64,000 nucleotides of DNA from Escarpia spicata (GCA_963995525.1 OZ023207.1:2610344-2674343), one strand, 5' to 3'; positions 39,301 through 52,273 are shown, counted from the stretch's first letter. A program made the numbers and translations. The notes: generated by a model not told the origin, from the letters alone.

Positions 39301-42100
39301 TTACAATAGATATTGCTACATACAGTAGAATTCCTCCAAGCTGCCATCGATTCAATACGGCCAGGCTATCTCAGTTGTTTTACTGTAGACTTACAGTAGA
39401 TATTGTTACATATAGTAGAACTCCTCCAAGCTGCCATCGATTCAATATGGCCAGGCTATCTCAGTTGTTTTACTGTAGACTTACAGTAGATATTGGTACA
39501 TACAGTAGAACTCCTCCAAGCTGCCATCGATTCAATATGGCCAGGCTATCTCAGTTGTTTTACTGTAGACTTACAGTAGATATTGGTACATACAGTAGAA
39601 CTCCTCCAAGCTGCCATCGATTCAATATGGCCAGGCTATCTCAGATGTTTTACTGTAGACTTACAGTATATATTGTTACATACAGTAGAACTCCTCCAAG
39701 CTGCCATCGATTCAATACGTCCAGGCTATGTCAGTTGTTTTACTGTACACTTACAGTAGATATTGCTACATACAGTAGAACTCCTCCAAGCAGCCATCGA
39801 TCCAATACGGCCAGGCTATCTCAGTTGTTTTACTGTAGACTTACAGTAGATATTGCTACATACAGTAGAACTCCTCCAAGCAGCCATCGATTCAATATGG
39901 CCAGGCTATCTCAGTTGTTTTACTGTACAATTACAGTAGATATTGCTACATACAGTAGAAATCCTCCAAGCTGCCGTCGATTCAGTGCGGCCAGGCTATC
40001 TCAGTTGTTTTACTGTACACTTACAATAGATATTGCTACATACAGTAGAACTCTTCCAAGCTGCCATCGATTCAATGCAGCTAGGCTATCTCAGTTGTTT
40101 TACTGTACACTTATAGTAGATATTGCTACATACAGTAGAACTCATCCAAGCTGCCATCGATTCAATACGGCCAGGCTATCTCAGTTGTTTTACTGTAGAC
40201 TTACAGTAGATATTGTTACATATAGTAGAACTCCTCCAAGCTGCCATCGATTCAATATGGCCAGGCTATCTCAGTTGTTTTACTGTAGACTTACAGTAGA
40301 TATTGGTACATACAGTAGAACTCCTCCAAGCTGCCATCGATTCAATATGGCTAGGCTATCTCAGTTGTTTTACTGTAGACTTACAGTAGATATTGGTACA
40401 TACAGTAGAACTCCTCCAAGCTGCCATCGATTCAATATGGCCAGGCTATCTCAGTTGTTTTACTGTAGACTTACAGTAGATATTGTTACATACAGTAGAA
40501 CTCCTCCAAGCTGCCATCGATTCAATACGGCCAGGCTATCTCAGTTGTTTTACTGTAGACTTACAGTAGATATTGTTACATTCAGTAGAACTCCTCCAAG
40601 TTGCCATCGATTCAATATGGCCAGGCTATCTCAGTTGTTTTACTGTAGACTTACAGTAGATATTGTTACATACAGTAGAACTCCTCCAAGCTGCCATCGA
40701 TTCAATAAGGCCAGACTATCTCAATTGTTTTACTGTTGACTTACAGTAGATATTGCTACATACAGTAGAACTCCTCCAAGCAGCCGTCGATTCAATCAAT
40801 ACGGCCAGGCTATGTCAGTTGTTTTACTGTACACTTACAATATATATTGCTACACACAGTAGAACTCCTCCAAGCAGCCATCGATCCAATACGGCCAGGC
40901 TATCTCAGTTGTTTTACTGTAGACTTACAGTAGATATTGCTACATACAGTAGAACTCCTCCAAGCAGCCATCGATCCAATACGGCCAGGCTATCTCAGTT
41001 GTTTTACTGTAGACTTACAGTAGATATTGCTACATACAGTAGAACTCATCCAAGCAGCCATCGATTCAATATGGCCAGGCTATCTCAGTTGTTTTACTGT
41101 AGACTTACAGTACATATTGCTACATACAGTAGAACTCCTCCAAGCAGCCATCGATTCAATATGGCCAGGCTATCTCAGTTGTTTTACTGTACAATTACAG
41201 TAGATATTGCTACATACAGTAGAAATCCTCCAAGCTGCCGTCGATTCAGTGCGGCCAGGCTATCTCAGTTGTTTTACTGTACACTTACAGTAGATATTGC
41301 TACATACAGTAGAACTCTTCCAAGCTGCCATCGATTCAATGCAGCCAGGCTATCTCAGTTGTTTTACTGTACACTTATAGTAGATATTGCTACATACAGT
41401 AGAACTCATCCAAGCTGCCATCGATTCAATACGGCCAGGCTATCTCAGTTGTTTTACTGTACACTTACAGTAGATATTGCTACATACAATAGAATTCCTC
41501 CAAGCTGCCATCGATTCAATACGGCCAGGCTATCTCAGTTGTTTTACTGTAGACTTACAGTAGATATTGTTACATATAGTAGAACTCCTCCAAGCTGCCA
41601 TCGATTCAATATGGCCAGGCTATCTCAGTTGTTTTACTGTAGACTTACAGTAGATATTGGTACATACAGTAGAACTCCTCCAAGCTGCTATCGATTCAAT
41701 ATGGCCAGGCTATCTCAGTTGTTTTACTGTAGACTTACAGTAGATATTGGTACATACAGTAGAACTCCTCCAAGCTGCCATCGATTCAATATGGCCAGGC
41801 TATCTCAGTTGTTTTACTGTAGACTTACAGTAGATATTGGTACATACAGTAGAACTCCTCCAAGCTGCCATCGATTCAATACGGCCAGGCTATCTCAGTT
41901 GTTTTACTGTAGACTTACAGTAGATATTGTTACATTCAGTAGAACTCCTCCAAGTTGCCATCGATTCAATATGGCCAGGCTATCTCAGTTGTTTTACTGT
42001 AGACTTACAGTAGATATTGTTACATACAGTAGAACTCCTCCAAGCTGCCATCGATTCAATACGGCCAGGCTATCTCAGTTGTTTTACTGTTGACTTACAG
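36400..42100. repeat. 3,694-bp offset higher-order repeat in the satellite (about 41 monomers)
   Basis: The region 37.06-38.40 kb matches 40.75-42.09 kb at an offset of 3,694 bp (41 monomers plus the 4-bp CAAT insertion). The CAAT insertion itself is at 37101 and 40795. The upstream parts (36.4 and 40.0 kb) share the rare variant GCAGCTAGGC (near 36473 and 40077), with one monomer more in the second copy. Only part of the interval is duplicated in the same order. Confidence 0.75.
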
Positions 42101-42144
42101 TAGATATTGCTACATACAGTAGAACTCCTCCAAGCAGCCGTCGA

Positions 42145-45100
42145 TTCAATCAATACGGCCAGGCTATGTCAGTTGTTTTACTGTACACTTACAGTAGATA
42201 TTGCTACATACAGTAGAACTCCTCCAAGCAGCCATCGATCCAATACGGCCAGGCTATCTCAGTTGTTTTACTGTAGACTTACAGTAGATATTGCTACATA
42301 CAGTAGAACTCCTCCAAGCTGCCATCGATTCAATACGGCCAGGCTATGTCAGTTGTTTTACTCTACACTTACAGTAGACATTGCTACATACAGTAGAACT
42401 CCTCCAAGCAGCCATCGATCCAATACGGCCAGGCTATCTCAGTTGTTTTACTGTAGACTTACAGTAGATATTGCTACATACGTAGAACTCCTCCAAGCAG
42501 CCATCGATTCAATATGGCCAGGCTATCTCAGTTGTTTTACTGTACACTTACAGTAGATATTGCTACATACAGTAGAACTCTTCCAAGCTGCCATCGATTC
42601 AATGCAGCCAGGCTATCTCAGTTGTTTTACTGTACACTTATAGTAGATATTGCTACATACAGTAGAACTCCTCCAAGCTGCCATCGATTCAATACGGCCA
42701 GGTTATCTCAGTTGTTTTACTGTACACTTACAGTAGATATTGCTACATACAGTAGAATTCCTCCAAGCTGCCATCGATTCAATACGGCCAGGCTATCTCA
42801 GTTGTTTTACTGTAGACTTACAGTAGATATTGTTACATACAGTAGAACTCCTCCAATCAGCCATCGATTCAATATGGCCAGGCTATCTCAGTTGTTTTAC
42901 TGTAGACTTACAGTAGAAATTGCTACATACAGTAGAACTCCTCCAAGCAGCCACCGATTCAATATGGCCAGGCTATCTCAGTTGTTTTACTGTACACTTA
43001 CAGTAGATATTGCTACATACAGTAGAACTCCTCCAAGCTGCCGTCGATTCAGTGCGGCCAGGCTATCTCAGTTGTTTTACTGTACACTTACAGTAGATAT
43101 TGCTACATACAGTAGAACACTTCCAAGCTGCCATCGATTCAATGCAGACAGGCTATCTCAATTGTTTTACTGTACACTTATAGTAGATATTGCTACATAC
43201 AGTAGAACTCATCCAAGCTGCCATCGATTCAATACGGCCAGGCTATCTCAGTTGTTTTACTGTACACTTACAGTAGATATTGCTACATACAGTAGAATTC
43301 CTCCAAGCTGCCATCGATTCAATACGGCCAGGTTATCTCAGTTGTTTTACTGTAGACTTACAGTAGATATTGTTACATATAGTAGAACTCCTCCAAGCTG
43401 TCATCGATTCAATATGGCCAGGCTATCTCAGTTGTTTTACTGTAGACTTACAGTAGATATTGTTACATACAGTAGAACTCCTCCAAGCTGCCATCGATTC
43501 AATACGGCCAGGCTATCTCAGTTGTTTTACTGTAGACTTACAGTAGATATTGTTACATTCAGTAGAACTCCTCCAAGTTGCCATCGATTCAATATGGCCA
43601 GGCTATCTCAGTTGTTTTACTGTAGACTTACAGTAGATATTGTTACATACAGTAGAACTCCTCCAAGCTGCCATCGATTCAATACGGCCAGGCTATCTCA
43701 GTTGTTTTACTGTTGACTTACAGTAGATATTGCTACATACAGTAGAACTCCTCCAAGCAGCCGTCGATTCAATCAATACGGCCAGGCTATGTCAGTTGTT
43801 TTACTGTACACTTACAGTAGATATTGCTACATACAGTAGAACTCCTCCAAGCAGCCATCGATCCAATACGGCCAGGCTATCTCAGTTGTTTTACTGTAGT
43901 CTTACAGTAGATATTGCTACATACAGTAGAACTCCTCCAAGCTGCCATCGATTCAATACGGCCAGGCTATGTCAGTTGTTTTACTGTACACTTACAGTAG
44001 ACATTGCTACATACAGTAGAACTCCTCCAAGCAGCCATCGATCCAATACGGCCAGGCTATCTCAGTTGTTTTACTGTACACTTATAGTAGATATTGCTAC
44101 ATACAGTAGAACTCATCCAAGCTGCCATCGATTCAATACGGCCAGGCTATCTCAGTTGTTTTACTGTACACTTATAGTAGATATTGCTACATACAGTAGA
44201 ACTCCTCCAAGCAGCCATCGATTCAATATGGCCATGCTATCTCAGTTGTTTTACTGTACAATTACAGTAGATATTGCTACATACAGTAGAACTCCTCCAA
44301 GCTGCCGTCGATTCAGTGCGGCCAGGCTATCTCAGTTGTTTTACTGTACACTTACAGTAGATATTGCTACATACAGTAGAACTCTTCCAAGCTGCCATCG
44401 ATTCAATGCAGCCAGGCTATCTCAGTTGTTTTACTGTACACTTATAGTAGATATTGCTACATACAGTAGAACTCATCCAAGCTGCCATCGATTCAATACG
44501 GCCAGGCTATCTCAGTTGTTTTACTGTACACTTACAGTAGATATTGCTACATACAGTAGAATTCCTCCAAGCTGCCATCGATTCAATACGGCCAGGCTAT
44601 CTCAGTTGTTTTACTGTAGACTTACAGTAGATATTGTTACATATAGTAGAACTCCTCCAAGCTGCCATCGATTCAATATGGCCAGGCTATCTCAGTTGTT
44701 TTACTGTAGACTTACAGTAGATATTGGTACATACAGTAGAACTCCTCCAAGCTGCCATCGATTCAATATGGCCAGGCTATCTCAGTTGTTTTACTGTAGA
44801 CTTACAGTAGATATTGGTACATACAGTAGAACTCCTCCAAGCTGCCATCGATTCAATATGGCCAGGCTATCTCAGTTGTTTTACTGTATACTTACAGTAG
44901 ATATTGTTACATACAGTAGAACTCCTCCAAGCTGCCATCGATTCAATACGGCCAGGCTATCTCAGTTGTTTTACTGTAGACTTACAGTAGATATTGTTAC
45001 ATTCAGTAGAACTCCTCCAAGTTGCCATCGATTCAATATGGCCAGGCTATCTCAGTTGTTTTACTGTAGACTTACAGTAGATATTGTTACATACAGTAGA

Positions 45101-48100
45101 ACTCCTCCAAGCTGCCATCGATTCAATACGGCCAGGCTATCTCAGTTGTTTTACTGTAGACTTACAGTAGATATTGCTACATACAGTAGAACTCCTCCAA
45201 GCTGCCATCGATTCAATACGGCCAGGCTATGTCAGTTGTTTTACTGTACACTTACAGTAGACATTGCTACATACAGTAGAACTCCTCCAAGCAGCCATCG
45301 ATCCAATACGGCCAGGCTATCTCAGTTGTTTTACTGTAGACTTACAGTAGATATTGCTACATACGTAGAACTCCTCCAAGCAGCCATCGATTCAATATGG
45401 CCAGGCTATCTCAGTTGTTTTACTGTACACTTACAGTAGATATTGCTACATACAGTAGAACTCTTCCAAGCTGCCATCGATTCAAAGCAGCCAGGCTATC
45501 TCAGTTGTTTTACTGTACACTTATAGTAGATATTGCTACATACAGTAGAACTCCTCCAAGCTGCCATCGATTCAATACGGCCAGGTTATCTCAGTTGTTT
45601 TACTGTACACTTACAGTAGATATTGCTACATACAGTAGAATTCCTCCAAGCTGCCATCGATTCAATACGGCCAGGCTATCTCAGTTGTTTTACTGTAGAC
45701 TTACAGTAGATATTGTTACATACAGTAGAACTCCTCCAATCAGCCATCGATTCAATATGGCCAGGCTATCTCAGTTGTTTTACTGTAGACTTACAGTAGA
45801 TATTGCTACATACAGTAGAACTCCTCCAAGCAGCCATCGATTCAATATGGCCAGGCTATCTCAGTTGTTTTACTGTACAATTACAGTAGATATTGCTACA
45901 TACAGTAGAACTCCTCCAAGCTGCCGTCGATTCAGTGCGGCCAGGCTATCTCAGTTGTTTTACTGTACACTTACAGTAGATATTGCTACATACAGTAGAA
46001 CTCTTCCAAGCTGCCATCGATTCAATGCAGACAGGCTATCTCAATTGTTTTACTGTACACTTATAGTAGATATTGCTACATACAGTAGAACTCATCCAAG
46101 CTGCCATCGATTCAATACGGCCAGGCTATCTCAGTTGTTTTACTGTACACTTACAGTAGATATTGCTACATACAGTAGAATTCCTCCAAGCTGCCATCGA
46201 TTCAATACGGCCAGGCTATCTCAGTTGTTTTACTGTAGACTTACAGTAGATATTGTTACATATAGTAGAACTCCTCCAAGCTGTCATCGATTCAATATGG
46301 CCAGGCTATCTCAGTTGTTTTACTGTAGACTTACAGTAGATATTGTTACATACAGTAGAACTCCTCCAAGCTGCCATCGATTCAATACGGCCAGGCTATC
46401 TCAGTTGTTTTACTGTAGACTTACAGTAGATATTGTTACATTCAGTAGAACTCCTCCAAGTTGCCATCGATTCAATATGGCCAGGCTATCTCAGTTGTTT
46501 TACTGTAGACTTACAGTAGATATTGTTACATACAGTAGAACTCCTCCAAGCTGCCATCGATTCAATACGGCCAGGCTATCTCAGTTGTTTTACTGTTGAC
46601 TTACAGTAGATATTGCTACATACAGTAGAACTCCTCCAAGCAGCCGTCGATTCAATCAATACGGCCAGGCTATGTCAGTTGTTTTACTGTACACTTACAG
46701 TAGATATTGCTACATACAGTAGAACTCCTCCAAGCAGCCATCGATCCAATACGGCCAGGCTATCTCAGTTGTTTTACTGTAGACTTACAGTAGATATTGC
46801 TACATACAGTAGAACTCCTCCAAGCTGCCATCGATTCAATACGGCCAGGCTATGTCAGTTGTTTTACTGTACACTTACAGTAGACATTGCTACATACAGT
46901 AGAACTCCTCCAAGCAGCCATCGATCCAATACGGCCAGGCTATCTCAGTTGTTTTACTGTACACTTATAGTAGATATTGCTACATACAGTAGAACTCATC
47001 CAAGCTGCCATCGATTCAATACGGCCAGGCTATCTCAGTTGTTTTACTGTACACTTATAGTAGATATTGCTACATACAGTAGAACTCCTCCAAGCAGCCA
47101 TCGATTCAATATGGCCATGCTATCTCAGTTGTTTAACTGTACAATTACAGTAGATATTGCTACATACAGTAGAACTCCTCCAAGCTGCCGTCGATTCAGT
47201 GCGGCCAGGCTATCTCAGTTGTTTTACTGTACACTTACAGTAGATATTGCTACATACAGTAGAACTCTTCCAAGCTGCCATCGATTCAATGCAGCCAGGC
47301 TATCTCAGTTGTTTTACTGTACACTTATAGTAGATATTGCTACATACAGTAGAACTCATCCAAGCTGCCATCGATTCAATACGGCCAGGCTATCTCAGTT
47401 GTTTTACTGTACACTTACAGTAGATATTGCTACATACAGTAGAATTCCTCCAAGCTGCCATCGATTCAATACGGCCAGGCTATCTCAGTTGTTTTACTGT
47501 AGACTTACAGTAGATATTGTTACATATAGTAGAACTCCTCCAAGCTGCCATCGATTCAATATGGCCAGGCTATCTCAGTTGTTTTACTGTAGACTTACAG
47601 TAGATATTGGTACATACAGTAGAACTCCTCCAAGCTGCCATCGATTCAATATGGCCAGGCTATCTCAGTTGTTTTACTGTAGACTTACAGTAGATATTGG
47701 TACATACAGTAGAACTCCTCCAAGCTGCCATCGATTCAATATGGCCAGGCTATCTCAGTTGTTTTACTGTATACTTACAGTAGATATTGTTACATACAGT
47801 AGAACTCCTCCAAGCTGCCATCGATTCAATACGGCCAGGCTATCTCAGTTGTTTTACTGTAGACTTACAGTAGATATTGTTACATTCAGTAGAACTCCTC
47901 CAAGTTGCCATCGATTCAATATGGCCAGGCTATCTCAGTTGTTTTACTGTAGACTTACAGTAGATATTGTTACATACAGTAGAACTCCTCCAAGCTGCCA
48001 TCGATTCAATACGGCCAGGCTATCTCAGTTGTTTTACTGTAGACTTACAGTAGATATTGCTACATACAGTAGAACTCCTCCAAGCTGCCATCGATTCAAT

Positions 48101-49945
48101 ACGGCCAGGCTATGTCAGTTGTTTTACTGTACACTTACAGTAGACATTGCTACATACAGTAGAACTCCTCCAAGCAGCCATCGATCCAATACGGCCAGGC
48201 TATCTCAGTTGTTTTACTGTAGACTTACAGTAGATATTGCTACATACGTAGAACTCCTCCAAGCAGCCATCGATTCAATATGGCCAGGCTATCTCAGTTG
48301 TTTTACTGTACACTTACAGTAGATATTGCTACATACAGTAGAACTCTTCCAAGCTGCCATCGATTCAAAGCAGCCAGGCTATCTCAGTTGTTTTACTGTA
48401 CACTTATAGTAGATATTGCTACATACAGTAGAACTCCTCCAAGCTGCCATCGATTCAATACGGCCAGGTTATCTCAGTTGTTTTACTGTACACTTACAGT
48501 AGATATTGCTACATACAGTAGAATTCCTCCAAGCTGCCATCGATTCAATACGGCCAGGCTATCTCAGTTGTTTTACTGTAGACTTACAGTAGATATTGTT
48601 ACATACAGTAGAACTCCTCCAATCAGCCATCGATTCAATATGGCCAGGCTATCTCAGTTGTTTTACTGTAGACTTACAGTAGATATTGCTACATACAGTA
48701 GAACTCCTCCAAGCAGCCATCGATTCAATATGGCCAGGCTATCTCAGTTGTTTTACTGTACAATTACAGTAGATATTGCTACATACAGTAGAACTCCTCC
48801 AAGCTGCCGTCGATTCAGTGCGGCCAGGCTATCTCAGTTGTTTTACTGTACACTTACAGTAGATATTGCTACATACAGTAGAACTCTTCCAAGCTGCCAT
48901 CGATTCAATGCAGACAGGCTATCTCAATTGTTTTACTGTACACTTATAGTAGATATTGCTACATACAGTAGAACTCATCCAAGCTGCCATCGATTCAATA
49001 CGGCCAGGCTATCTCAGTTGTTTTACTGTACACTTACAGTAGATATTGCTACATACAGTAGAATTCCTCCAAGCTGCCATCGATTCAATACGGCCAGGCT
49101 ATCTCAGTTGTTTTACTGTAGACTTACAGTAGATATTGTTACATATAGTAGAACTCCTCCAAGCTGTCATCGATTCAATATGGCCAGGCTATCTCAGTTG
49201 TTTTACTGTAGACTTACAGTAGATATTGTTACATACAGTAGAACTCCTCCAAGCTGCCATCGATTCAATACGGCCAGGCTATCTCAGTTGTTTTACTGTA
49301 GACTTACAGTAGATATTGTTACATTCAGTAGAACTCCTCCAAGTTGCCATCGATTCAATATGGCCAGGCTATCTCAGTTGTTTTACTGTAGACTTACAGT
49401 AGATATTGTTACATACAGTAGAACTCCTCCAAGCTGCCATCGATTCAATACGGCCAGGCTATCTCAGTTGTTTTACTGTTGACTTACAGTAGATATTGCT
49501 ACATACAGTAGAACTCCTCCAAGCAGCCGTCGATTCAACCAATACGGCCAGGCTATGTCAGTTGTTTTACTGTACACTTACAGTAGATATTGCTACATAT
49601 AGTAGAACTCCTCCAAGCAGCCATCGATCCAATACGGCCAGGCTATCTCAGTTGTTTTACTGTAGACTTACAGTAGATATTGCTACATACAGTAGAACTC
49701 CTCCAAGCTGCCATCGATTCAATACGGCCAGGCTATGTCAGTTGTTTTACTGTACACTTACAGTAGACATTGCTACATACAGTAGAACTCCTCCAAGCAG
49801 CCATCGATCCAATACGGCCAGGCTATCTCAGTTGTTTTACTGTAGACTTACAGTAGATATTGCTACATACGTAGAACTCCTCCAAGCAGCCATCGATTCA
49901 ATATGGCCAGGCTATCTCAGTTATTTTACTGTACAATTACAGTAG
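42145..49945. repeat. Distal higher-order repeats: short-long-long-short modules (1,623 / 2,883 bp)
   Basis: Two indel landmarks define the modules. The +4 landmark (TTCAATCAATACGG or a derivative) starts at 42145, 43768, 46651 and 49534. The -1 landmark (TACGTAGAAC) has its C at 42481, 45364, 48247 and 49870. Every -1 to +4 interval is 1,287 bp. The +4 to -1 intervals are 336, 1,596, 1,596 and 336 bp. Modules are therefore 1,623 bp (18 monomers + 3) or 2,883 bp (32 monomers + 3), the long form having 14 extra monomers. The two long modules look nearly identical through 43.8-49.5 kb, which implies very recent copying, or an assembly effect. Confidence 0.88.
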
Positions 49946-50532
49946 ATATTGCTACATACAGTAGAATTCCTCCAAGCTGCCGTCGATTAAATGCGGCCAG
50001 GCTATCTCAGTTGTTTTACTGTACACATACACTGTTACAGTAGATATTGCTACATACAGCAGAACTCTTCCAAGCTGCCATCGATTCAATGCGGCCAGGC
50101 TATCTCAGTTGTTTTACTGTACACTTACAGTGGATATTGCTACATACAGTAGAACTCCTCCAAGCTGCCATCGATTCAATACGGCCAGGCTATCTCAGTT
50201 GTTTTACTGTACACTTACAGTAGATATTGCTACATACAGTAGAACTCCTCCAAGCTGCCATTGATTCAATACGGCCAGGCTATCTCAGATGTTTTACTGT
50301 AGACTTACAGTAGATATTGCTACATACAGTAGAACTCCTCCAAGCTGACATCGATCCAATACGGCCAGGCTATCTCAGTTGTTTTACTGTAGACTTACAG
50401 TAGATATTGCTAAATACAGTAGAACTCCTCCAAGCTGCCATCGATTCAATACGGCCAGGCTATCTCAGTTGTTTTATTGTAAACTTACAGTAGATATTGG
50501 TACATACAGTAGAACTCCTCAGTTGTTTTACT

Positions 50533-50821
50533 ATGTCGGTGTACTCTAATATTGGCGGGTAGAACAGTACAAAATAACCACAATTTACCATATCAAAATG
50601 ATTACTATTTATTATTGTCAGCCATTGTTGTCAAAACTAATTTCACTTTGTAAAGTCAAATAATGTAAATTCATATACAAGAATTATTACAGCAGCCGCA
50701 TTTTACTGTTTTATACATAGCACTATTTAAAACATGAAATAATATTTGACACAAGACAATGTCACATTAGTAAATAAACTTTCTACTCAAGATAGATTAA
50801 ACCAGAATTGAAAAAATTCAA
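50533..50821. other. AT-rich unique DNA between the satellite and the LINE remnant
   Basis: Directly after the truncated last satellite unit. It is AT-rich with no repeats. It may include further decayed retrotransposon sequence upstream of 50822, but I could not read any recognisable protein in it. Confidence 0.5.
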
Positions 50822-51300
50822 AACTTTAATCTTCTAGGTATAATATTGCAAGAAAACCTAAGCTGGGACATCTATATTAACAATATTTCAATCACCTGTT
50901 CTAAATTGATTGCGATATTAAACAAATTAAAATGATTTTTGTCATTAACTATCAAAGTTATTTTGTATAACTCATTAATGTTCCATATATAAATTATGAC
51001 CTAATGATATGTGGTTTTAAATGTAACATAATCACCAATCTACAGAAAGAAGCAATTAGAATAATATGCTTGAGTAAATACAATTCACATACTGAGCCGC
51101 TGTTTAAAAAACTACAAATTCTTAAAGTAACAGATATGCTGCAATTATGGAAATTAAGATGTTATTATGAATATGTGCACATGACATTACTGGTATATTT
51201 AGAAAACTTACCATTTACTTTAAATAGAAATGTTCACAACATTAGTTCTCAAATACATGACAACATCCAAACAAATAAAGCTAAACATGACTTTGTCTAA
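50822..51300 (+). pseudogene. Decayed LINE (non-LTR retrotransposon) reverse transcriptase, carboxy-terminal part
   Basis: Reading from 50822 gives a stretch with FNLLGIILQENLSWDIYI and later KLIAILNKLK, then an in-frame TGA, then VILYNSL. The frame breaks again near 50990 and resumes as NYDLMICGF, with LQKEAIRIICLSKYNSHTEP and LFKKLQILKVTDML downstream, ending at a TAA at 51298-51300. These segments, in this order, are what I know from the region after the catalytic core in reverse transcriptases of animal LINEs of the CR1/L2/jockey type (LGI.LD..L.W...I, then the QK.AIR.I...Y..HT.PLF..L.IL motif). The catalytic core itself and the endonuclease are absent, so this is a 5'-truncated copy, the usual fate of LINE insertions. 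It has at least two stops and one frameshift and cannot make a working enzyme. The family assignment is from memory of motif patterns; no search was run. Confidence 0.75.
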
Positions 51301-52175
51301 CTGTGCGTTGGGTAGGACATTCCAATACAAATAAACAACACTGCACATCACATAAGGAACAACATTTTAATACATCTATACAAATTGAGCTAAACATGAC
51401 TTTGTCTAACTGTGCATTGGGTAGGACATTCCAGTACAAATAAACAACACTGCACATCACATAAGGAACAACACTTTAATACATCTATACAAATAGGGCT
51501 AAACATGACTTTGTCTAACGGTGCATTAGGTAAGACATTCCAGTACAAATAAACAACACTGCACATCACATAAGGAACAACATTTTAAGAAGGGCAACTG
51601 ATTTTGATTATACCTGTTGGGTGGAATAACGGTGCATTAGGTAGGACATTCCAGTACAAATAAACAACACTGCACATCACATAAGGAACAACATTTTAAG
51701 AAGGGCACTGGTTTTGATTATACCTGTTGGGTGGAATAACGGTGCATTAGGTAGGACATTCCAGTACAAATAAACAACACTGCACATCACATAAGGAACA
51801 ACATTTTAAGAAGGGCACTGATTTTGATTATACCTGTTGGGTGGAATAACGGTGCATTAGGTAAGACATTCCAGTACAAATAAACAACACTGCACATCAC
51901 ATAAGGAACAACATTTTAAGAAGGGCACTGGTTTTGATTATACCTGTTGGGTGGAATAACGGTGCATTAGGTAAGACATTCCAGTACAAATAAACAACAC
52001 TGCACATCACATAAGGAACAACATTTTAAGAAGGGCACTGATTTTGATTATACCTGTTGGGTGGAATAACGGTGCATTAGGTAAGACATTCCAGTACAAA
52101 TAAACAACACTGCACATCACATAAGGAACAAAATTTTAAGAAGGGCACTGGTTTTGATTATACCTGTTGGGTCTC
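51280..52175. repeat. 109-111-bp tandem array (8 copies) grown from the LINE 3' end
   Basis: TAAACAACACTGCACATCAC recurs at 51332, 51441, 51550, 51661, 51771, 51881, 51991 and 52101. The first three units contain GCTAAACATGACTTTGTCTAA, which at 51280-51300 is the end of the reverse transcriptase frame including its stop codon. The later five units replace that part with a segment running from GAAGGGCACTG to GTTGGGTGGAATAAC. The array is therefore a tandem expansion of the LINE tail, with two unit subtypes. Confidence 0.9.
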
Positions 52176-52273
52176 ATAGTGGAACATATTTTATGGAAAG
52201 TTTACAAGTGACTAATCCAGATGGAACTAAAGGGGTGGTGTAGTCTAATCACTTTGCACTGGCAATATATTCA

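Larger units (their letters stand above)
13457..50532. repeat. 90-bp satellite, about 412 tandem monomers over 37 kb
   Basis: The monomer can be followed by GTTGTTTTACTGTAGAC, TTACAGTAGATATTGC, TACATACAGTAGAACTCC, TCCAAGCTGCCATCGATTC and AATACGGCCAGGCTATCTCA. The period is 90 bp with very few indels: -3 near 15127 and 20611, -1 near 16302, a +4 CAAT insertion at six sites and a -1 (ACGTAG for ACAGTAG) at four. Each monomer contains TACTGTA-NNNN-TACAGTA. The plus strand reads as a 30-residue repeat because 90 is a multiple of three, but a recurring monomer type with CTGTTGAC puts an in-frame TGA at regular places. Monomers fall into recurring variant types arranged in higher-order repeats. The first unit (13457) and last unit (ending AACTCCTC at about 50520, then a partial unit) are diverged or truncated, typical of satellite edges. 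It is best called a satellite; no transcript or protein role is evident. Confidence 0.97.

Noticed and set aside
13548..49945. Dozens of long plus-strand open frames with a 30-residue repeat inside the 90-bp satellite
   Set aside because: They follow from a period that is a multiple of three. Starts are arbitrary, a stop-bearing monomer type is spread throughout, and there is no non-repeat domain. They are not listed as genes.
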